Shown here: positions 59,105-64,000 of the stretch, in pieces
Layout of the letters: every line of letters begins with the position of its first letter
Numbering within the stretch: position 1 is the stretch's first letter
DNA from: Streptomyces hygroscopicus
GTDB lineage: Bacteria > Actinomycetota > Actinomycetes > Streptomycetales > Streptomycetaceae
Assembly: GCA_002021875.1 (NCBI GenBank)
Contig: CP018627.1
Coordinates: 2,666,001-2,730,000, forward strand
Reading direction: 5' to 3'
Length of the DNA stretch: 64,000 nucleotides
Translations under genes and position numbers: made by a program
Notes under the pieces: generated by a model
Told to the model about the DNA's origin: nothing
What the model saw: only the letters and a program-made list of their open reading frames with translations
Database searches by the model: none

Positions 59105-61321
59105 CGCCTCGGCGGGGGCCGGAAGCCGTGCCGCGTGTTCCGGGGCGGCCTCCGGTCGCCCGCCCTTGCCGGTACGCGATTTCCGCCCGCCCCTGCCCGA
59201 GCGGGACTTCCCGGACTCGCCGGAGTTCCGGGAGAAGCCGGGCCACCACCAGTTCGCCGCGCCGAGCAGCCGCATGACGGCGGGTACCAGGACCGCCCGT
59301 ACGAGCACCGCGTCGATCAGCACCGCCAGGAAGACACCGACGCAGATCTCCTTCACCATGACCACGCTGCTGGTCGCGAAGCAGGCCGTCACCACCAGAA
59401 CGGCCGCCGCCGCGGCGCTGATCACCCGTCCCGAGCGCTCGATCCCCACCGCCACCGACTCCCGGTCGTCCCCGAGCAGGCGGTACTGCTCACGGATGCG
59501 CAGCAGCAGGAACAGCTCGTAGTCCATGGACACCGCGATGAGGAGGAACAGCATGACGATGGGTGCCAGCGCGTCCACGTAACCCGTCGGTTCGGCTCCG
59601 AGCAGCCTGCTGGCGTGTCCGTCCTGGAAGATCCAGGTGAGGGCGCCGAAAGAGGCGCCGATGGACAGGCCGTTCATCACCAGCGCCTTGAGGGGAAGCA
59701 CGAGCGAGCGCAGCGCGACGGTGAGCAGCACGAAGCTCGTGACCACCATGAACGCGAGCACCCGGGGCAGCAGTCGGTAGAAGGTGTCCATGGTGTCCAC
59801 GGCGAGGGCCGACGCGCCGCCCACCAGCACACCGCTGCCGCCGGGTACGGGCAGCGCGCGCACCGCCCGTACCAGTGACTTGGCCGAGTCGCTCTCCACC
59901 CGGTGGTCCTGGCCGACGTAGATGACGGCCTTGTTCCCGGTGGTCCCGGCCACCAGCACCCCCCGGGCGCCGGGCAGTTCGGAGACGTTCCGCGTCCAGG
60001 CCAGCAGGTCGGCATGGCCCCGGCCGCGGTCCACGGGGTGGCCGAAGGTGGCGATGGCCTGCAGGGTGCCGAGGCCCGAGACGGCGAAGTCGTGTTCCAT
60101 GCGTTCGGCCGCCACCCGGGCCGGCGCCCCGGCGGGCAGCATCCGCTGGTCGGGGAAGCCGATGACGGTGTGCAGGAACGGCACCGCGAGGGCGAGCAGC
60201 AGCGCGGAGACGGCACAGGTGTAGGCGATGGGCTTCTGCATCACCGCACGGGCCACGCGGCCCCACAACGCGCCGTCCCGGCCACCGCCCTGGCGCCGCA
60301 GCCAGGCCGGTGAGAGCGCGTCCACGCGCTCGCCCAGGCAGAACAGCAGCGCGGGCAGCACCGTCACCGTCACCAGGGCTCCCACCAGCAGCCCGGCCGC
60401 CGCGCCGATGCCCAGCGCGCGGACGAAACCGAGCGGGAAGAAGGCGAGGCCCACGGCGATGAAGGTCATGACGACGCCGGACAGTGCCACCGTCCGCCCG
60501 GCGGTGTCGACGGTGATGGCGACGGCCTCCGCCGGGGTGCGTCCCGCCCGCAGCTCCTCCCGGAATCTGCTGACGATGAGCAGACCGGCGTCGACGCCTG
60601 CCGCCAATCCGATGGCCACCACGAGGTTGACCGTCACATACGGGACCTCGATGACATCGGCCACGGCGCGCAGCGCGGCGAGGGCCGCGGCCGTCGCCAG
60701 GACTCCGGTGACCACCGGCAGCAGTGCGGCGACCACCCCCCGGAAGACGAACACCATCAGCAGCATCATCAACGGCAGCACCATCAACTCGGTGCGGACC
60801 AAGTCGCGTTGGGACCGTTGGACGATCTCCGAGATGATCGCGCTCGGCCCGGTCCAGGTGACCTCGAACCCCGGTGCGCGCAGGGTGTCCCGCAGCGCCA
60901 GATAGCTCTGGGTGCGGCCGGTCTCCCCGTCGCCCTTCAGCAGGATGGGCACCACGGTCGCGTGCTGGTCGAGGGAGACCAGCAGCGGATTGGCCGAGGA
61001 CCAGGCCGTCGTGGCCCGGTCCACCGTGCCCTTGGGCGCCCGGCGCAGCGCGTCCTCCACCGCTGCCCGGAAGGCGGGCCGGGCGGCGGTCAACTCCTTG
61101 CTGCGGAAGGTGACCAGGACATCCGCGCCACCCTCCCCCACCTCGGTCCGGATCGCGTCCGCCGCCCGGGTCGCCTCGGCGGCCGGTGCCATGAAGCCGC
61201 CGTAGCTGAGCCGCCCGGACAGCCCGGAACACGCCCAGCAGGAGACCACCAGCACCAGCACCGCCCCCGCGAGCACCCAGACCCTGCGCGCGACGTCGAA
61301 ACGCCCCAGCCGGACGAACAT
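59081..61321 (-). CDS. MMPL-family transporter (RND superfamily lipid exporter type)
   Basis: The 746-residue protein has two repeats of one plus five spans with large external loops. Typical parts are YVTVNLVVAIGLAAGVDAGLLIVSRFREELRAGRTPAEAV in the first half and YVDALAPIVMLFLLIAVSMDYELFLLLRIREQY in the second, with the D-Y/D-A proton relay positions. The C-terminal 60 residues are Arg/Gly/Ser-rich. Mycobacterial MmpL proteins and related actinomycete proteins export polyketide lipids. It lies 0.8 kb from the WS/DGAT gene in the same direction, so it may export the product of the PKS cluster; that is inference. Confidence 0.9.
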   Translation of the reverse strand: MFVRLGRFDVARRVWVLAGAVLVLVVSCWACSGLSGRLSYGGFMAPAAEATRAADAIRTEVGEGGADVLVTFRSKELTAARPAFRAAVEDALRRAPKGTVDRATTAWSSANPLLVSLDQHATVVPILLKGDGETGRTQSYLALRDTLRAPGFEVTWTGPSAIISEIVQRSQRDLVRTELMVLPLMMLLMVFVFRGVVAALLPVVTGVLATAAALAALRAVADVIEVPYVTVNLVVAIGLAAGVDAGLLIVSRFREELRAGRTPAEAVAITVDTAGRTVALSGVVMTFIAVGLAFFPLGFVRALGIGAAAGLLVGALVTVTVLPALLFCLGERVDALSPAWLRRQGGGRDGALWGRVARAVMQKPIAYTCAVSALLLALAVPFLHTVIGFPDQRMLPAGAPARVAAERMEHDFAVSGLGTLQAIATFGHPVDRGRGHADLLAWTRNVSELPGARGVLVAGTTGNKAVIYVGQDHRVESDSAKSLVRAVRALPVPGGSGVLVGGASALAVDTMDTFYRLLPRVLAFMVVTSFVLLTVALRSLVLPLKALVMNGLSIGASFGALTWIFQDGHASRLLGAEPTGYVDALAPIVMLFLLIAVSMDYELFLLLRIREQYRLLGDDRESVAVGIERSGRVISAAAAAVLVVTACFATSSVVMVKEICVGVFLAVLIDAVLVRAVLVPAVMRLLGAANWWWPGFSRNSGESGKSRSGRGGRKSRTGKGGRPEAAPEHAARLPAPAEASAERQPR

Positions 61322-61740
61322 GCCACCCTCCCTGGCTCACCGCGCCGGCGCCCACGGTGGGACGGCCCGCGCAGGACGCCCAACGAACGACACTCCTCCA
61401 GGTCACCCAGGTGTACGGAGAAGCCCCGCAATGACCCGATATCAGGGGTAGCGGCCGGATTTTCCGGTGCACCCGTACACAACGGAAACTGTCGTTTACC
61501 GGATCGTGTTCGCAAAGGTCTTTTCTCAGGGCCTCTCACCACAATGGCCTTTGACGCCCCAAAACACCGGAGAGAGCTACGGAATACCGCTCCGAGCAGC
61601 CACTTGACCGATACCGGCCCCTTGAAACAACCTTCTGCCGAGATTTTGGCGACATTTGATGTCCCGGCACTGTCCTCTTACGACATGGCTGCTTTACGTT
61701 TCTCTTTTCTCGCACCACCAGAAACGCTTACAGGGGAACC
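61322..61740. other. Intergenic region upstream of MMPL and VC0807-type genes
   Basis: These 419 bases hold no supported gene. A weak promoter-like pair on the plus strand is TTGATG (61656-61661) and TACGAC (61679-61684) with a 17-base spacer. AGGGGAA just before 61741 is the ribosome site of the next gene. The stretch 61480-61730 is less GC-rich than its surroundings. Confidence 0.45.
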
Positions 61741-62634
61741 GTGCTCACTCAGGACACCACCACGCAAGGCGCTTCGAGCGCATCGGATCCACAAGCACCA
61801 CCGATCAGCGACCGGCCGGCCGCGCCCGCCCGGTCCAGGGGCGCCGCCATTCTCGGCTGGGTCGTCACTCTCACCCTCAACGTCGCCGCACCGATCCTCA
61901 CCTACAACGTGCTGCGCGACCACGGCTGGAGCGAATTCGCCGCGCTGCTGCTCAGCAGCGCCTGGCCGGTGGTCGACGGCGCCGTCCACATCGTCTGGCG
62001 CCGCCGCCTCGACGAACTCGCCATCGTCACCCTGGTGTTCATCGTGATCACCGCCGTGGTGTCGACCGTCGGCGCGCACTCGGCCCGCGCCCTGCTGATC
62101 AAGGACTCGGCCGTCACCGGGCTGTTCGGGCTGCTGTGCCTGGCGACGCTGCTGACGCCGCGCCCGCTGATGTTCTACTTGGGGCGCAAGTTCGCCACCG
62201 ACGGCACCGAGGCGAGCACCGCCTGGTGGAACGGCCTGTGGAAGGTCGATGGCTTCCGCAAGGCCATGCTGACGATGACGGCCGTCTGGGGCGTGGCCTA
62301 CTGCATGGAGTCCGCGGTCCGGATCGTGCTGTCCTACACGCTGAGAACCGACACCATGGTGGTCCTGAGCCCGGTCCTGATCTACGCCGTGCTCGCCTCC
62401 CTCGGCGTATGGACGGGCGTGTACGGCAAGCGGTCGCGCCGCAAGGGCCAGGCGCGCGCCGCCGCGGCAGCGGCAGCAGCGGCCGAGGCTGAGGCTGAGA
62501 CAGTGGCCGAGGCGGAGGCTGAGGCTGAGACTGCGGCGGTGGCCGAGGCTGAGGCGGAGACCGAGGCAGCGGCGGCTGAGGGAACGCCCGCCGACGCAAA
62601 AGCCGCTGAGGCAAAGGCCGCTGAGCCCGCCTGA
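61741..62634 (+). CDS. VC0807-family membrane protein
   Basis: The 297-residue protein starts at GTG 61741 after AGGGGAACC. It has about six spans (GWVVTLTLNVAAPILTYNVLRDHGWSEFAALLLSSAWPVVDGAVHIVWRRRLDELAIVTLVFI and following), matching the VC0807-like family seen widely in actinomycetes; its function is unknown. The C-terminal 65 residues are an Ala/Glu repeat tail that is probably disordered or helical and differs between relatives. Confidence 0.72.
   Translation: MLTQDTTTQGASSASDPQAPPISDRPAAPARSRGAAILGWVVTLTLNVAAPILTYNVLRDHGWSEFAALLLSSAWPVVDGAVHIVWRRRLDELAIVTLVFIVITAVVSTVGAHSARALLIKDSAVTGLFGLLCLATLLTPRPLMFYLGRKFATDGTEASTAWWNGLWKVDGFRKAMLTMTAVWGVAYCMESAVRIVLSYTLRTDTMVVLSPVLIYAVLASLGVWTGVYGKRSRRKGQARAAAAAAAAAEAEAETVAEAEAEAETAAVAEAEAETEAAAAEGTPADAKAAEAKAAEPA
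62458..62585 (+). repeat. Ala/Glu-coding simple repeat
   Basis: The 3' part of the VC0807-type gene is built of GCCGAGGCTGAG-type hexamer repeats, coding for EAEAEAETAAVAEAEAE-like sequence. It is in frame and probably varies by slippage. Confidence 0.8.
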
Positions 62635-62750
62635 CACCGCGTAGCCGGCCGCGGGGTGAACTCCGGCGGCCGGGCGCGGCGATATGGGAAGCTGTTCGAC
62701 AGCCGGACACGCATGCGGGGGCCGTGACGGCCGTCGAGAGGAGCAACAGC

Positions 62751-63548
62751 GTGACGGAGAACGGCTTCCGCGCCGAGGAGATCGATACCAGCAGGCCGCA
62801 CCCTGCCCGGATCTACGACTACCTGCTGGGCGGCAAGAACAACTACGAGGTGGACCGCGAGGCGGGTGACCGGCTCGCCGCCGCGGCGCCCGAGGTGTGG
62901 AGTGGCGTACGGGCCAACCGCGCCTTCCTGCGGCGCGCCGTGCGCTACGTGGTCGGCAGCGGCATCCGGCAGATCCTCGACATCGGCACGGGGCTGCCCA
63001 GCTCCCCCAACGTGCATGAGATCGCCCGGGAGTTGGCGCCGGACGTGCGCGTCGCGTACGTCGACAACGACCCGATCGTCAACACCTACGCCAATGTGCT
63101 CCTCCGCGGCTCCGCCGCGACCAGCATCGCACTGGCCGATCTGCGCGACCCGCGGGCCATCCTGGACCACCCCGAGGTCCGCCAGGTCATCGACTTCGAC
63201 GAGCCGGTGGCGTTACTCCTGGTCGCCATCGTCCACTTCCTCACGGAGGCGGAGGAGCCCGAGCGGGTCCTCGCCACCCTGCGCGACGGGCTGCCGTCCG
63301 GGAGCTTCCTGGTGCTCTCCCACGCCACGGGCGACTTCGCCGACCGCAGCGCGGCCCAGGCCGTGTACGACAACGCCACCGCCACCCTGAACCTGCGGTC
63401 CCACGCCGAGGTCGAGCGGCTCTTCGACGGCTTCACCCTGGTAGAGCCCGGTCTGGCCGAGGTGCCGTTCTGGCGCCCGGACGCCCCGCCGCAGACCGGG
63501 CCCGGCGAGATCGGCTACTACGGGGGCGTGGCGCGCAAGACGGGCTGA
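62751..63548 (+). CDS. SAM-dependent methyltransferase, DUF574 type
   Basis: The 265-residue protein has the DUF574/Methyltransf_19 layout: DTSRPHPARIYDYLLGGKNNYEVDREAGDRL, RANRAFLRRAVRYVVGSGIRQILDIGTGLPSSPNVHEIA (SAM-binding loop), VAYVDNDPIVNTYANVLL and LLLVAIVHFLTEAEEP. GTG 62751 after AGAGGAG (7-base spacer) is preferred over GTG 62724. The family is large in Streptomyces, and its substrate is unknown. It is 116 bases after the previous gene and convergent with the TetR gene. Confidence 0.9.
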   Translation: MTENGFRAEEIDTSRPHPARIYDYLLGGKNNYEVDREAGDRLAAAAPEVWSGVRANRAFLRRAVRYVVGSGIRQILDIGTGLPSSPNVHEIARELAPDVRVAYVDNDPIVNTYANVLLRGSAATSIALADLRDPRAILDHPEVRQVIDFDEPVALLLVAIVHFLTEAEEPERVLATLRDGLPSGSFLVLSHATGDFADRSAAQAVYDNATATLNLRSHAEVERLFDGFTLVEPGLAEVPFWRPDAPPQTGPGEIGYYGGVARKTG

Positions 63549-63587
63549 GCCGCCCGCGGGTGGCGCGCGGCTCGGCATCGGCCGGTG

Positions 63588-64000
63588 TCAGCCGCGCTCC
63601 GCACAGCGGTGCGCGTCGTCCGTTCCCACCCCGCGGAGCACGGCGCGCGCGACGTCCTCGGGGAACTCCGGTCCGAGTCCGGAGTGGCCGAAGAGCGACC
63701 GGAAGACGATGGGGGCGGCGAACAGGTCCAGCACGAGGTCGACGTCGAGGCCGGGGCGGAGATCGCCGCGTGCGACTCCCTTCCGCAGGGACACCTCGCA
63801 CGCTTCCCGGCGAGGCGCCCAGACCGCGGTGAGGAAGGTGTCCCGCAGCTCCGGATCGTCCGCGAGGTCGGCCACGAGCGCCGGGAGCACATGGCCGAGG
63901 ACCGGGTCGTCCATGGCGACCCGGAGCGCTTCCAGATGGCCGACGATGTCGCAGTGCGTGCATCCGGTGTCCATGTCCACGACTCCGGCCCGGTCCCGCG
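63588..64000 (-). CDS. TetR-family regulator, N-terminal part beyond window
   Basis: The frame is open to the window end and codes for the ligand-binding part of a TetR regulator (DPVLGHVLPALVADLADDPELRDTFLTAVWAPRREACEVSLRKGVARGDLRPGLDVDLVLDLFAAPIVFRSLF), typical of the TetR_C_16 type. The helix-turn-helix would lie beyond base 64000. The RDRAGVVDMDTG sequence joins it to that missing part, so the ATG at 63980 is internal. Regulatory targets are not visible. Confidence 0.82.
   Translation of the reverse strand, partial: RDRAGVVDMDTGCTHCDIVGHLEALRVAMDDPVLGHVLPALVADLADDPELRDTFLTAVWAPRREACEVSLRKGVARGDLRPGLDVDLVLDLFAAPIVFRSLFGHSGLGPEFPEDVARAVLRGVGTDDAHRCAERG

Noticed and set aside
62458..62585. 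Hexamer repeat as a CRISPR or regulatory array
   Set aside because: It is an in-frame Ala/Glu-coding simple repeat with no spacers.

Overview
The window looks like chromosomal DNA of a Streptomyces-type actinomycete. It has very high GC with strong third-position GC bias, many GTG (and some TTG) starts, 4-nt stop/start overlaps, a conservon-type signalling operon, a furA-katG pair, class F sortase genes, DUF574 methyltransferase and GH76/GH43/GH114 secreted hydrolases. I see no rRNA, tRNA, CRISPR, transposase or phage genes. Both ends cut genes (GH76 at the left, TetR at the right).

Layout. 1-3.0 kb: secreted glycan hydrolases (GH76, GH43). 3.0-6.35 kb: TetR regulator divergent from a NIPSNAP gene with a clear palindromic operator between them, then two convergent LysR genes. 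6.4-16.6 kb: a sulfonate-sulfur operon that starts with a cysteine-ending leader peptide and a hairpin, then alpha/beta hydrolase, rhodanese, SsuC, SsuB, two SsuA-type lipoproteins, SsuD-type monooxygenase, an acyl-CoA-dehydrogenase-like flavoenzyme, a GlcD-type FAD oxidoreductase and SsuE. 16.7-23.1 kb (minus): a glycan-use operon with secreted GH114, an ABC sugar importer, PfkB kinase and NAD-dependent GH4. 23.4-27.4 kb: conservon CvnA-B-C without the usual CvnD GTPase. 27.5-31.6 kb: OFA-type MFS carrier with its small partner, divergent from DUF485 + ActP-type acetate symporter. 31.6-33.7 kb: ECF sigma factor with membrane partner, then class F sortase with a probable substrate. 33.9-36.6 kb: katG and furA. 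36.7-42.1 kb: a poly-gamma-glutamate-type operon (two-module sensor-like membrane protein, CapB ligase, CapC, NlpC/P60 hydrolase) with no CapA in the window. 42.3-46.05 kb: exported unknown protein, an S8-peptidase-like protein with no protease domain, and a frameshifted VWA remnant.

46.1-61.3 kb is the most distinctive part. A single 2723-residue iterative type I polyketide synthase has the order KS-AT-DH-cMT-ER-KR-ACP, as in fungal highly reducing synthases. It is translationally coupled to an AurF-like diiron oxygenase, divergent from a thioester-reductase-like SDR and followed by a WS/DGAT-type acyltransferase. An MMPL exporter lies close by. Together these suggest a methyl-branched reduced chain that is released reductively, acylated and exported, but the product is unknown. 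The convergent ends of the SDR and acyltransferase genes carry a mutual duplication. 61.7-64 kb holds a VC0807-type membrane protein, a DUF574 methyltransferase and the C-terminal part of a TetR regulator.
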